A DNA stretch of 64,000 nucleotides from positions 11,027,102 to 11,091,101 of the forward strand of contig OY855906.1 of the NCBI GenBank assembly GCA_963693305.1. The letters run 5' to 3'. This document shows positions 22,701-31,760 of the stretch, one piece after another. Within the stretch, counting starts at the first letter, position 1; every line of letters starts with the position of its first letter. Source of the DNA: Meandrina meandrites. Its lineage: Eukaryota; Cnidaria; Anthozoa; Scleractinia; Meandrinidae. A program made the translations under genes and the position numbers. Below the pieces are notes generated by a model. It saw only the letters and a program-made list of their open reading frames with translations, was not told the origin of the DNA and did not search any database.

Positions 22701-25106
22701 GTAACATGCTACTTTTCTTTAACTCGTTGCTATGAATCTTTTTCGTTGGTCAGGATTTTTTTGTGGGCAAGTCCTGTATCCGGGTTGCTTGCAGTGTGGG
22801 AAGCACGGTGTGGCTTGGAACCGAGTCAGGAACGCTCCACGTATTTTGTGCAATGACGTACAAACAGCTCTGCCAAGGATCGATCCGGTCCAACAGGTTT
22901 CTGCATTTTTTTTTTGTCACTCGATTCTATGAGAAGAGTAAACCGATTTTTCAAGTATAGAAACGATTGTCTTTACAAAGAAAAAGTCAGGAATACAGTT
23001 TTCTGTATATAATCTGTGGGACTCATTGTGACTTGATAGTAGCGAGCTGGATTCTGTATCGAGATGTCCGTGCGCGAACCTCGCCGGGATGGTTGTGCTG
23101 TGTTCTTGGGCAAAACACTTTCCTTTCACAGTGCCTCTCTTAACCCAGGTGTATAAATGGGTACCGGCGAATTGTTAGGGCAACCTGACAGAATGCTGGG
23201 GAGAAACCTGCGATGGACTAGCATCCCTTCCAGGGGGAGTAGCAATACTCCTAGGCGCTTTAACGGACCATCTGCCGTATTCCGCACCTAGGATTATATT
23301 AGATTGGATTTTAATTTTTTCTGTATTGTGATTAAAACATTTTATTTTTTATAGAATGGAAAAGTAAACCTGGGATATCTTTTTTTTTCGGCGTCTAAGG
23401 CCTTACCCCGCAACCATACAAAGCTCACTATATATGTGTTTCAAATAGATACATCTTAAACATGATCCATGTGCCGCGAGCGAACTGGGTTCTAGTGGCG
23501 TTGGCGGATGGTTCTGTTCTGGCGTACAATGACAACATCTCAAATCACTATCACTACTCCGACGCGGCGGGGCAGACCCCAGTCCACGACCTCCGACCCA
23601 ACCGGGTGTACACCGGCAACGGAATCCCCATCCATTGCATGGCAGCTCTGCCGCTGAAGAAACCCCAGGGAAATGAAGTCCAGCCGGAGGCTGCGGGGGA
23701 TTCATCGGAGGACTCTGATGACCGGAACAGCCCGTGCGACGAGTACGTCTGCGAAGTTTGGTGCGGGCAGGAAAAAGGGAGGATAACAATTCTCGACGGC
23801 GAAGAGCTTCAGAAGCTCTGTACCAAGTCAGCTGAAGACAACGAACCCGACTCTTCCTCGCAAAGGGAACACAGCGTGTCCCATCTCGAGACTTGTCAGA
23901 CGACCGGAACTACCATCAGCGGAGATGACCCTGTCGGTCGGTCCGTATGGGTGGCTTTGTTTCCCGGCACTCGCGTGTTCCGGTGGGATGCCCTGGAGAA
24001 GAAGATTGTACGTAGTGTGGATTGCTCACAACACCCACCAAGATTTGAAGGTAGTAGCCTTATCTCTGATCTTTATATCCATCGTCCCGTTCCCTCGCCT
24101 TAGTAGGGGTACGCTCGCATGGTGTTCATGTGCTTTGACTCTTTTTTCCACGGTACCTCTCGTCAATCTGACAAGAATAACGAAGCGGGGGGGGGGGGGG
24201 GGGGGGGGGGTACGCTAAGATGGACCAGCATCCCATACACCGTTCTCTTTGTCGCTCTATCCCTAAGGAAAATAGTATTAACAGCTGGTCTGACAGAACG
24301 CGGATCGGAAGCAGACTTTTTTATCTTTATCATCTTTCTTATTCCGTTAGTGGTTAATTAATTATTTGCTTTCTTGGAGGTCCAAAAGCCAAGGTACCTG
24401 TCAGGAGAGGCGCCGACCCGAATCCTTTGAGCGGTGAGTGAGAAACAAGTATTTAACGATCATTGGACGAGGATGAGCAAAATAACGTGATTTGTCATTG
24501 GCAAGCAGAGCAATTATTTGACAAAGGGTTTGATTATTCAACGAATTGTTTTATTATTAAAAGGGTTTTATTCTTCAACGAATTGTCATGAACCCATATA
24601 CGGTCAAGGACTTTCCCGAACTTTGATAGATATCCTGCGATGTACGAATTTTGCCAAGATTTTTCGGACGACGCAAGGCTTAGGTTAAGCAAATAAAGGA
24701 ATTTCCATTGTTCAAAACCAGGCTATTCTCAAATCACCTTTATTTTTCACCAGCTTCCCGCGCTCAAGTGAATTCCCTGCTTGCAGTGGACAAAGAACTG
24801 TACATTGGCACAAGCTTTGGCTGTATTCTCGTCTGCAATAACCTCTCTCTCATGGTTTACACAGTTATACGCTGTCACGACGAATCGGTCAAACACCTCC
24901 TACCATTGGTAACCACACCTGTTGTCACTTCGCACTCGCCGAGTGAACAGACGAAGGCACTGGTGCTGAGTTGCGGGCGAGGCTACCGCAGTCTTGGCGC
25001 CAGTCTTTATGGGCACACCTCGTACCCAAGCCGTCGGAGTGGAAAGACTTTCTTGAAAAGCGAGTCCGTTGTTTTGGCCTGGCTTGCAGACGTCTGGGAG
25101 AGTTGA
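4759..25106 (+). CDS. LRRK1-like: LRRK1-type Roc-COR protein kinase, 5'-partial (21 exons)
   Basis: This is a large multidomain enzyme that couples a Ras-like GTPase (Roc) and its COR dimerisation domain to a Ser/Thr kinase. Exons: 4759-4904, 5301-5423, 6275-6542, 6994-7123, 7343-7434, 8697-8819, 9573-9879, 10469-10680, 11372-11524, 12430-12822, 13834-13994, 16917-17109, 17308-17501, 18710-18969, 19721-19916, 20356-20739, 21311-21460, 21984-22160, 22754-22896, 23449-24050, 24754-25106. All joins keep phase and every intron is GT-AG. About 1,585 residues are visible, ending in a stop at 25104-25106. The order Roc, COR, linker, kinase, propeller is that of LRRK proteins. The block before the kinase (FEFEECVLAA, CAVHGP, ELAPDA) resembles the LRRK1 rather than the LRRK2 linker, as recalled. 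The first exon begins in mid-codon after the P-loop, so the LRRs and the G1 motif lie upstream. Assignment to the family is firm; orthology to LRRK1 versus a cnidarian-specific LRRK is probable. A possible ATTAAA polyadenylation signal lies at 25612-25617. Confidence 0.9.
5548..6050. mobile_element. MITE containing an (AAAT)n tract
   Basis: The left end (CTTATTGTCACTTATTTTCG, 5549) and the right end (near AAGTAACAATAAG, 6048) are inverted, and both include the block CGCGGGACTTA. The element lies in a LRRK Roc intron. Sequence beside the AAAT tract is also found, diverged, at about 27610-27690. Confidence 0.6.
5766..5872 (+). repeat. (AAAT)n microsatellite
   Basis: About 26 uninterrupted AAAT units. 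The apparent Leu/Phe/Ile/Tyr open frame on the minus strand here is an artefact of this repeat. Confidence 0.95.
6994..10680 (+). CDS. LRRK COR domain exons
   Basis: Five exons (6994-7123, 7343-7434, 8697-8819, 9573-9879, 10469-10680; visible residues 180-467) encode the C-terminal-of-Roc domain, which dimerises and relays the nucleotide state of Roc. Landmarks are IPASYIAVEDAV, the GVLLHYDD strand, RDLYFLDPQWLCDML (the highly conserved LDPQWL block), LLSKFEVALP and PSGFWPRLITR. All have clear counterparts in LRRK1 and LRRK2. The introns hold a SINE (about 7575-7790) and two inverted-repeat elements (7929-8576 and about 9290-9390). Confidence 0.87.
7575..7790 (+). mobile_element. tRNA-derived SINE copy
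   Basis: A degenerate tRNA-like head (GTTGGACTCTAGGTCGAGAG, then CTCGAGTGCGAGCC as box B) is followed by the SINE body with TGTTGTGTTTTTGGGCGAGAC, CAGTGCCTCACTCCACCCAG and a Gly-like tail. The same body recurs at 11066, 23036, 48440, 54881, 58060 and 61721. Confidence 0.6.
7929..8576. mobile_element. MITE with GGGGGGxGACTCTTAACTAC termini
   Basis: The left end GGGGGGAGACTCTTAACTAC and the right end (GTAGTTAAGAGTCACCCCCC) are inverted repeats. The flanks are ATAA and TTAA, consistent with a TTAA target with one mutation. It lies in a COR-domain intron. Confidence 0.65.
9290..9390. repeat. Inverted repeat related to the MITE at 20750
   Basis: The core TTTGATTTGCATGAAAATGA and its flanking arms (CTTTTCATATGAAAATGTGT against ACACATTTTCATATGAAAG) match the core of the element at 20750-20929. 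This copy lacks clear outer termini. Confidence 0.5.
11066..11262 (+). mobile_element. tRNA-derived SINE copy, 5' truncated
   Basis: SINE body with TTGTGTTCTCCGGCAAGACA, GGTGTATAAATGGGTACCGA, CCTGCGATACTAGCATCCCA and AGGGAGAAGTAGAAATACTC. The promoter head is largely eroded. It lies in an LRRK intron. Confidence 0.6.
11372..17501 (+). CDS. LRRK COR-end and Ser/acidic linker exons
   Basis: Five exons (11372-11524, 12430-12822, 13834-13994, 16917-17109, 17308-17501; visible residues 468-831). The first two still resemble LRRK1, with a long beta-rich segment, HMDTLITDWFPGL (compare LRRK1 HVNSLIDQWFPAL) and a Cys pair IPCTKC. The next two are low-complexity: Ser/Glu-rich stretches such as ESESVARN, TERETEEESSS and SSDSEESDV, plus a basic run GGRGRKPHHKGRR. 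That low-complexity part looks like a flexible, phosphorylatable linker longer than in vertebrate LRRK1 and may include alternatively spliced exons. The last exon returns to conserved sequence (VIYSFEFEECVLAAY, CAVHGP) leading into the kinase. Confidence 0.8.
11966..12282 (+). repeat. (TTGTG)n pentanucleotide satellite
   Basis: A run of TTGTG units with variants at the margins and a pure core (about 12080-12225). Five-base units are open in every frame on both strands, which creates several Cys/Val/Leu or Thr/Gln/His pseudo-frames that are not genes. It sits in an LRRK intron. Confidence 0.95.
12984..13006 (+). repeat. Poly-G tract
   Basis: A run of about 20 G within a G-rich stretch (12850-13170) that also has several GGGGAGG units. 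The length is probably unreliable in the assembly. Confidence 0.8.
13395..13640. repeat. Dispersed repeat shared with 24560-24690
   Basis: The segment containing CCCATATATGGTCA, TATCCTGCGATATACG and TTGCCAAGATT matches, with divergence, the region 24560-24690 (CCCATATACGGTCA, TATCCTGCGATGTACG, TTGCCAAGATT). It also has short self-inverted ends (TTATTCAACAAATT near 13419 and AATTTGTTGAATAA near 13587). It is probably a MITE family. Confidence 0.5.
13995..16916. other. Long LRRK intron with no confident exon
   Basis: This 2.9-kb intron contains a GC- and Ser/Pro-coding-rich open stretch (about 14556-14795), C-rich sequence near 14800 and a TTAA-flanked element (15632-16289). I found no segment with both splice sites and matching phase 0 that also resembles LRRK proteins. 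Confidence 0.5.
15632..16289. mobile_element. TTAA-flanked MITE (GGACGTTCGCGC termini)
   Basis: The left terminus GGACGTTCGCGC and the right terminus GCGCGAACGTCC are perfect inverted repeats, bounded by TTAA at 15628-15631 and 16290-16293. TTAA duplication is typical of piggyBac- and Kolobok-type transposons. Internally, TCGGTGACCCC-type blocks appear twice in the same orientation. No transposase frame. Confidence 0.75.
17624..18406. mobile_element. PIF/Harbinger-like MITE, copy 1
   Basis: A 783-bp element with near-perfect termini of about 40 bp starting GGCCCGTTCCAAACGCCGCT, flanked by TAA on both sides (17621-17623 and 18407-18409). A 3-bp TWA duplication and GG-starting termini are characteristic of PIF/Harbinger. 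It lies in the LRRK intron just before the kinase exon. Two closely similar copies occur at 30187 and 30982. Confidence 0.85.
18710..21460 (+). CDS. LRRK Ser/Thr kinase domain exons
   Basis: Four exons (18710-18969, 19721-19916, 20356-20739, 21311-21460; visible residues 832-1161). The glycine loop is LGKGTFGSVFRG, the ATP-binding Lys is in IAMKMP, and the alpha-C Glu is in RQEMSIL. The catalytic loop is IIYRDLKSENILVW. The metal-binding motif is DYG in LADYGISR, the LRRK hallmark replacing DFG. The activation segment ends in GTPGFMAPEI, and VDSFSFGMYIYEL is the alpha-F region. All catalytic residues are present, so an active kinase is expected. The catalytic loop keeps the Arg before Asp, unlike human LRRK1, which as recalled has Cys there. 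Confidence 0.93.
19493..19545 (+). repeat. (TCTG)n microsatellite
   Basis: About 12 TCTG units with one interruption, followed by degenerate CTGA/CTGG sequence leading into the GATT tract. It lies in the intron inside the kinase domain. Confidence 0.9.
19640..19712 (+). repeat. (GATT)n microsatellite abutting a splice acceptor
   Basis: A GATT/GTTT tetranucleotide tract ending only about 8 bp before the acceptor of the LRRK kinase exon at 19721. It therefore occupies the position where a pyrimidine tract and branch point should be. Confidence 0.9.
20750..20929. mobile_element. 180-bp MITE beside a kinase exon donor
   Basis: Termini GGCCATTTCCGAGTT and AACTCGGAAATGGCC are inverted, with TA on both sides (20748-20749, 20930-20931). 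A nested inner inverted repeat (TGCGAAACCATTCAAATGAA against a TTCGCACG-ending arm) surrounds the core also seen at 9290-9390. It starts 11 bp after the LRRK kinase exon end at 20739. Confidence 0.8.
21482..21660. mobile_element. Short MITE-like inverted repeat
   Basis: GAGCGTTTTCACTCACGTGAC at the left and the inverted GTGACGTCATATGAAGACGC at the right bound a segment with two ACCAATATGGC blocks. Divergence between the arms is moderate and the target duplication is unclear. Confidence 0.5.
21984..25106 (+). CDS. LRRK C-terminal beta-propeller exons
   Basis: Four exons (21984-22160, 22754-22896, 23449-24050, 24754-25106; visible residues 1162-1585) encode WD40-like blades. Examples are VGSTVWLGTESGTLHVF, WVLVALADGSVLAYND, VWCGQEKGRITILDG, VWVALFPGTRVFRWD and LLAVDKELYIGTSFGCILV. 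A Ser/Asp/Glu-rich loop (GDSSEDSDD) interrupts one blade. The last residues of the protein, VVLAWLADVWES, precede the stop. The acceptor for the exon at 23449 has a weak pyrimidine tract. It was chosen because it alone restores phase 2 and avoids the stop that follows the stronger-looking AG at 23353-23354. Confidence 0.82.
23036..23290 (+). mobile_element. tRNA-derived SINE copy
   Basis: SINE body with GTTGTGCTGTGTTCTTGGGC, CACAGTGCCTCTCTTAACCC, GGTGTATAAATGGGTACCGG, CCTGCGATGGACTAGCATCC and GGGGGAGTAGCAATACTCCT, in the same order as the other copies. It lies in an LRRK propeller intron. Confidence 0.7.
24186..24211 (+). repeat. Poly-G tract
   Basis: A run of about 24 G in the last-but-one LRRK intron. 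Long G runs like this recur through the window (12984, 53436, 53656, 63851) and are prone to length errors. Confidence 0.85.
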
Positions 25107-26927
25107 TGAAGGAAAATTATCAACGTGAAAACCTGTTATAAAAGTAGGAAAATGTTTAACCATCGATCTGATCCCTTTCGGGTGATCAAGGGGTTTTGCG
25201 AGTGATATGAATCAGTGAAGTTGCATCGTCTCGCATACGCGTCGCGTGAATTACTCCATAGAACTAAAAAAATGAGCAGTGACGAAACTATAATAAGCAC
25301 AGAAATCAAAGTTGTATTTAATATATTTTTGTTTTCATTGACTTTTAATTTCATGATTATGCTTTGAAGCAGTTAATCAGTTCTCGAGAAACTGCTGTTG
25401 TTTACGTTTATTAGTACTGGTGATAGCTGATTTGCGTTTTTACATTCTCAAAGAAAAATCTAACGTATTAACTGGATTATTAGAATCAATATTTATCGAA
25501 GGGTATATAATATTTCTGTGATGGCGTAAAAAATTGAATTGAAATACGAAACTATAAACAATAATCTCAACTAAATAAGTATAACTTAAGCAACAAATCG
25601 TGAATGTTGTAATTAAATCATAGAGAAGGTCCCAAAGGGTGGGATATCTGGAGCCCTGAAGTTTTTTGGTTTCTGAAGGTCGGCGCCTACTACGATTTTC
25701 AGTTGAGTAAGGCACGGGGGAAGTTGGTGACAAGGTTTTGGCGTTGAAACTACGTCGTTGCCACGAGTAACCGGCTTAGTATCCATTGGTAACATATGCG
25801 TCACATGCCAAGAAAATACCTCCAAATCATGGAACGGCTGAGTTCGACAAGTTACTATTGGAAACCGAGCCAGTTGCCCAGGGTAACAACGTAGTTTTAA
25901 CGTCAAAACTTTGTCCCCAAACTTCCTTCATGCCTTACTCAACTTAGAATCGTAGTAACGCTTTTCTCCGTTCTTGGTACCCAGACAAAAATGTCCCTTG
26001 CGGTTCCTGGGAGCAGTGGACCCTTATTTGTTCTGTATTTGAGCCCTGTTCAGTTATTTGGCCTGCCGCTTTGGGGCCATGAACCCCTTTGGGACCCAAA
26101 ATCCGTCCTACTGAGGAGCCTCAGAAATGTGGTTTCATGACACAAGAGGCCAAGGATTTCCCTGTTGTTGTATTGAAGAGCGGAATTCTTAGTTTTATTT
26201 GTTTAATTTTGCAGTAGTTCAGTGATAGACAGAATAATTGTAGCAGAATGAAGAAAAATTAGAAAAGGAAAAGTTGATGGAATCCACGCGTGGTGCACAT
26301 GGGATTCACGCGTGATACACGCGTGGTTCCAGGACAGTTTTGTGCATGATGTTTTTGTTTCAAGAACGTTTGAAAATCGGTAAGGCCGAGAAAAAACGTT
26401 AAATTGAATTTATTTTACGAATTTACGTTTAAACTCATCATTATTTGAAGGGTTTAAAGAGAGGCTGGTTAAAAATCGCCGCTTTAATACATTTTTATTA
26501 CTCTAATTTCAAATCACATTCAAAATGCGGTTAATTTTTGTATTTTTTCTTATCATTGATCAGTCTTGTTTTAACGTCATATTTTGTACTTTCGTTTTTA
26601 AAATTGATCTTTAGAATTAATCGATTTCTTAAAAAGATGTTTTATTTTTCGTCACTGAAAGGATATTGTTACGTTATAGTTTGTACGATTCTTTTAACTT
26701 TTTATGTTAAACTGATGACAGGATATGAGAGAGAAGTGCTATCTGAAAATAAAATACCACAGAATTAATTCAACTTAAACTGTCATTGCTGTAAGCATCA
26801 TTCATGCTAGAGCCGAAAAATGTTGTTCACCGTGAACGTCAACGATTCGAGTGTGACGCTATCCTGCGGAAAGGCGCTGGCTGTCACACAAAGGATCATG
26901 GGACATGTACTGCGGAACCCTTATTAA

Positions 26928-27311
26928 AGGGGCAGTCTCACCAAGATTTAGCCTTCTTGAAAATCCAATGGATGTGTTGGTATTAGTTGGAAATACTCTA
27001 ATAGTTGCCTAACCTTACTAAAATGCACTGTACTGGTCGCAGACGTTGTTTACAACTGGTGTGGCTTCGGATGGGTAGAAAAGAAGTGGTCTAAAATTTA
27101 AAACGTCGGGCCGACGTTTTTAAGTTTGACAGTGTTACTTGGAGGAGAATCACTGAAAAAGCACCATTGATCATGGTCTATGCGCATATTATAGAACCAA
27201 GTTATGCTTTTTGTGGCGTTTAAAGGTTATCTTGTTGGTCTGTGAGTGCACCTTTACAATTTTAGCGTAATTTACGGAAAACTTAGAAGACCGCTCGTGA
27301 TACTGCCCCTT
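26928..27311. mobile_element. MITE with AGGGGCAGT termini
   Basis: The left end AGGGGCAGTCTCAC and the inverted right end (GTGATACTGCCCCTT) bound about 384 bp, flanked by TTAA on the left and TGAA on the right. A short inner palindrome (AAACGTCGGGCCGACGTTT, 27101-27119) lies within it. Confidence 0.6.
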
Positions 27312-27825
27312 GAAAGGGGCCACTCGTGAGGAAATGACAAGTGCCTGTTTGAAAATAAGCGGTTGCTAGAGCGACAAAGAAACGATTCTGTCAGAAGCTT
27401 ATCACTTTGATTCTGTATACAAAGGGCAATTTGAAGGAGCTAGCTTAGCTTTATAGCGGTGGGCTGCGTACTAAGGCCTTTTAGAAACGTCACGTCAGTG
27501 TTTTCCGGCGATGTAAAATAGCCAGGAAAAGAATGACGGCTATATATCAAGTTGTGCTTGAATGATTTTAGTAGTCGTCACCTTCTACTGTTTTAGACTC
27601 TTGCCGTGTCATGAGCTTGTGGAAAAGAAAGCCAAACCTCGTATATTACATTATTGCTCGCCGCTAAATTGGGGCAAAAACAAGGGAAGAGCCTTCACCG
27701 GGACAGCCAAAAGCTGTGGCCGCGGCCGCTTAATGGAGGTAATGGGGTTTATTTACAATAAATACTTACTGATACTTCAGGACTTTATTGATAAGGGTTC
27801 GACAGTAGTAGGAAAAAAGTCACAC

Positions 27826-27960
27826 CGCATGCAGCGTGGCCGAGTGCCGGGTGTAAGGCGGTGTTCTTGTAATCCGGACAAGTCCTGGGTTAAGCCCTAC
27901 ACCCTGCCACTAGCTGGATTTGTTCTCGGTCTGCCTCCGGCTAGTTATGATTTTTACTGA
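27826..27960 (+). mobile_element. tRNA-Ser/Leu-like SINE
   Basis: CAGCGTGGCCGAGTG is a box A of type II tRNA (Ser/Leu) character and TCCTGGGTTAAGCCC is a decayed box B. Between them, AGGCGGTGTTCTTGTAATCC is SINE-like. The missing C in box B and the absence of a tRNA fold argue against a functional tRNA gene. Confidence 0.6.
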
Positions 27961-30186
27961 ACTATGTTATGTTCATTTAAAATATTTGTTTCCTATGTTC
28001 CATTGGCATGCCTGTAAACTTGCTATCTCAAAGAAGTATGACGCTAAGTGCACGACCACTATAAACAACCAAAAATGCAGAAAATGCTCCCAGGGTATGA
28101 ATTTTGGAACGTAATTTAACCACCAATCACTGATCAAACAGTTGATCAAACTGGTGTCTTTCAAAGCCCTCGTACTAATAACCATGTTCTTGTTTCAAAA
28201 ACGTGAGAAATTTCTGGTACATCAAGGGGGTATTCTCTGTTTTTGCGCCATGTCGAACTGGCGCTGCTTTCACTTTGTCGAATTGCACTGATAGAGTGGT
28301 AACAGTGTTAAAAAGACGAAAATAACACTTTGTTTTCAAAACACCTGCCAAAGCACTTAGAAAACAGAATACTCTAGACGAAACAGATCATTATTTAATA
28401 ATACTATTTACAATAATTAAATCTGGAGCAGTCTTGTCTTCCTGTTTTCTTCATTTATAATGGATGCGTCACAGGCAGGCACAGCACGGAATAGCTTGTT
28501 TTCCCGTCTTGAATCGTACGTGAAGATGTGAAAATTGCGAGAGAAAAACCGCAAAATTACACATTGATGTTATAATAGTTGTAATAAAGCAGTTATTTTT
28601 TTTCCTCCCAACTGAAACTCTAATGGAAACTGAAGAAAACAGAGGTTTTTGAAACAGGCTGGAAACATTTCAGTTTGTTTTCGGTAACACATTCGTTTAA
28701 TTAGAGAAAGCCGGGGTCGCCGCTCAGACGGCCGACATACTGTTTTCCCCTGCCAAGGTCGTACAACGGTCGTTTAATTTGTTTTGGATTTAAAAATTAA
28801 TACCCAAAAGTCCCCAGGAACTTACTTCTTTTAAAAACCCCTTTCTTTCTTTCTTTTTTTTTCGTTTGTTGCTATAGAGGGGGGTTAATTAAGACGTTGA
28901 GGGAATAAACGGGGGGCTTATTGGAGCTTATGCGGTAATGATGGTTTCTAAGTAACTGCAAGTTTCATAACATTTGGGTGATGTCAATAGGTGCAAAGCA
29001 CAAGTGCGAACAAGGTTTTTTGAGGCAAACAATTTATCCAACAAAATAAAACAACAAAGAAGTCCAAAGTCAGGACAATTCTGCATGGACAAACTTTCCC
29101 ATGCCACTTGTGACTCAAGATAGCAATACATTGTGGATTGGCGAGTGTGTTTTTCTAAAACCCATAATTGGGTGATTTCCGGCGCGCTTTTTTGCATAAT
29201 TCAAAGCCGCTGAGAAATGTCCCAGGACGCCAGCACGTACAAGGTTACTAGTAATTTCACCTTTTGTTCTCTTCAAGATGTCTCTGACTTGTCTCGACAA
29301 TTTTTTTTTTCAAAACGGGACATTTGAAAACTTGTCCGCAAGTGTGGAAGTGACGGCCCTTACACTAGTTTTCACCTCGTCCGGTATTGATTTCTTCGCC
29401 GGAGGGAACAACCCAGTTGCCAAAAAGTTAAAAGTAAAGGAAAAGACAGCGAAGCATATTTTGCTGTTTTATACGCGCCATAGAAAACGTCATTCAGCTT
29501 CCAGAGAAGCGTTATTTATAACCGTGTTTTATCAAACTGCCGGGAAACTACAAGGGTATCAATTTTAATTGACTCCGTCCACAAAGAGAGCTTAATAAAA
29601 AAATGAAAATAATTTTGGCGTAGACGTAAGTAACAAGCTTATTTTATGAGTAACCTCCGTTTGTAGCTGCGTAATAAATTATTCACCATTTCGAGTCGCG
29701 AGTGGTTTGAACTCTTCTCCAAGTAGCTCCAAATATTTGCAGTGCTTCAATAATTGCTAATTTGTTGAGTTCGATTGGAAAAAAATGATGCATCCAAACA
29801 CCTTTGCAACTGAAAGAAGAATCAAGCCATTATAACAAACTTTTCATCATTTTATTCAGTCGTATGGCATATTCCTGAACACCTGCCATTTTAAGAAAAT
29901 TTGCGTACGGACATCAATTCGCAGAAAAACTGGAATATTTGCTTTTCACTTTCTCATATAAATCCTACGTATTTGGCTTAGATAACGACAAAATTGTTTT
30001 TATTCTGTGCTCACAAAGTTTAAATCATTGCGACCAACTCACTCTGTTATTTACGTCACGTGAAAAATATTCTGCTTCCAGGATGAGGGATGACGAAACC
30101 ATAGCAACTAAAATAATCTGGCTGTGGTAATTGCTTGGCAAAATCAATTGTAGTTCGATTTTTATATGTACTTTCTGTTGAAGTAA

Positions 30187-30954
30187 GGCCCGTTCCAAAC
30201 GCCGCTCCACTCATGTGCCGAACCTAACTGGTGAATAAAGTACGGCAGAAGAGCGGCGTTTGAATCAGTTTGGTCCGGCAGTTTTAATTAGGTTCGGCAA
30301 AAAACGTTAGGTTCGGCAGGGTCTGCCGCACTATGCGGCATTGGAGCGGCGGCTGATTCATACGGCGTTCTTCTCATGTGCCGAACCTAATGCATGAATT
30401 ACTGTAATGTATTTTCGATATAACAGCGCTCATGATTGGTCTAAAGTGGAGTGGCGTGACTAGGTCTGATCAGTCATGCATGAAGCACGACGGCATAAAA
30501 TTCCGGGTAAATTACTTCGCTCACCGGGCTCGCATTTTGTTTATCTCTTTAATAAGTTTCAGCTCGAGAGAAGCGGAACTTCATGGGAAAATTGTTTTGG
30601 TGGTAATTCCTTTTTGCTGTTAACCCAATTTGTGAGATCAGATTTGTAGATTAGCATTTACAAACTAATTCTCGAGAGAAAATCAGTTTAAATAATATAA
30701 ATCTCGCGGAATGAATTTGCTTTTCCGGAAATATTATTATTATAGCAAAACTTGCGTAATAGTTTGCTGATTTCGACTGCAAAAGCCTTTTATCATCCTC
30801 AACGCAGATGTTCAGTCAACATTATTATTGTTAACGACTTGTTTCCGCGAATTAAGTTCGACACAAATACGCCGTTTGAATCAGCTGTCGCTCCAAGGTC
30901 GAACCTTACTGAGTTAGGTTCGGCACATGAGTGGAGCGGCGTTTGGAACGGGCC
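30187..30954. mobile_element. PIF/Harbinger-like MITE, copy 2
   Basis: A 768-bp copy of the family at 17624, with the same GGCCCGTTCCAAACGCC termini and TAA flanks (30184-30186 and 30955-30957). It differs from copy 1 by small indels and scattered substitutions. Confidence 0.85.
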
Positions 30955-30981
30955 TAAGAGTAAATTGTTCTTCAGAACTAA

Positions 30982-31760
30982 GGCCCGTTCCAAACGCCGC
31001 TCCACTCATGTGCCGAACCTAACTGGTGAATTAAGTACGGCAGAAGAGCGGCGTTTGAATCAGTTTGGTCCGGCAGTTTTAATTTGGTTCGGCAAACAAC
31101 GTTAGGTTCGGCAGGGTCTGCCGCACTATGCGGCATTGGAGAGGCGGCTGATTCATACGGCGCTCTTCTCATGTGCCGAACCTAATGCATGAATTACTGT
31201 AATGTATTTTCGATATAACAGCGCTCGTGATTGGTCTAAAGTGGAGTGGCGTGACTAGGTCTGACCAGTCATGCATGAAACACGACGGCATAAAATTCCG
31301 GGGAAATTACTTCGCTCACCGGGCTCGTATTTTGTTTATCTTTTAAATATCTTTCAACTCAAGAGAAGCGGAACTTCATGGGAAAATTGTTTTGGTGGTA
31401 ATTCCTTTTTGCTGTTTCCCCAATTTGTGAGATCAGATTTGGAGATTAGCATTTACAAACTAATTCTCGAGAGAAAACCAGTTTAAATAATATAAATCTC
31501 GCGGAATGAATTTGCTTTTCCGGAAATATTGTTATTATAGCAAAACCTGCGTAATAGTTTGCTGATTTCGACTGCAAAAACCTTTTATCATCCTCAACGC
31601 AGACGTTCAGTCAACATTATTATTGTTAACGACTTGTTTCCGCGAATTAAGTTCGACACAAATACGCCGTTTGAATCAGCTGTCGCTCCAAAGTCGCTCC
31701 AAGGTCGAACCTTACTGAGTTAGGTTCGGCACATGAGTGGAGCGTCGTTTGGAACGGGCC
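30982..31760. mobile_element. PIF/Harbinger-like MITE, copy 3
   Basis: A 779-bp copy with TAA flanks (30979-30981 and 31761-31763), in the same orientation as copy 2 and only 27 bp downstream of it. It has its own complete termini, so the pair reflects two insertions or a tandem duplication including flank. Confidence 0.85.

Noticed and set aside
23355..23448. Acceptor at 23353-23354 as start of the long propeller exon
   Set aside because: In the required phase the next codons are ATG GAA AAG TAA, a stop. The weaker AG at 23447-23448 preserves the frame.
27826..27900. tRNA-Ser/Leu gene
   Set aside because: Box B is damaged and no cloverleaf with paired acceptor stem is visible. The segment fits a SINE head.
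27562..27960. 132-codon plus-strand frame
   Set aside because: It spans a segment repeated at 5.7 kb and a tRNA-like SINE head, so it is a composite of repeats.
30752..31172. Open frames on both strands at 30.7-31.2 kb
   Set aside because: They lie within or across the Harbinger-like MITEs and are repeated at 17.6 kb.
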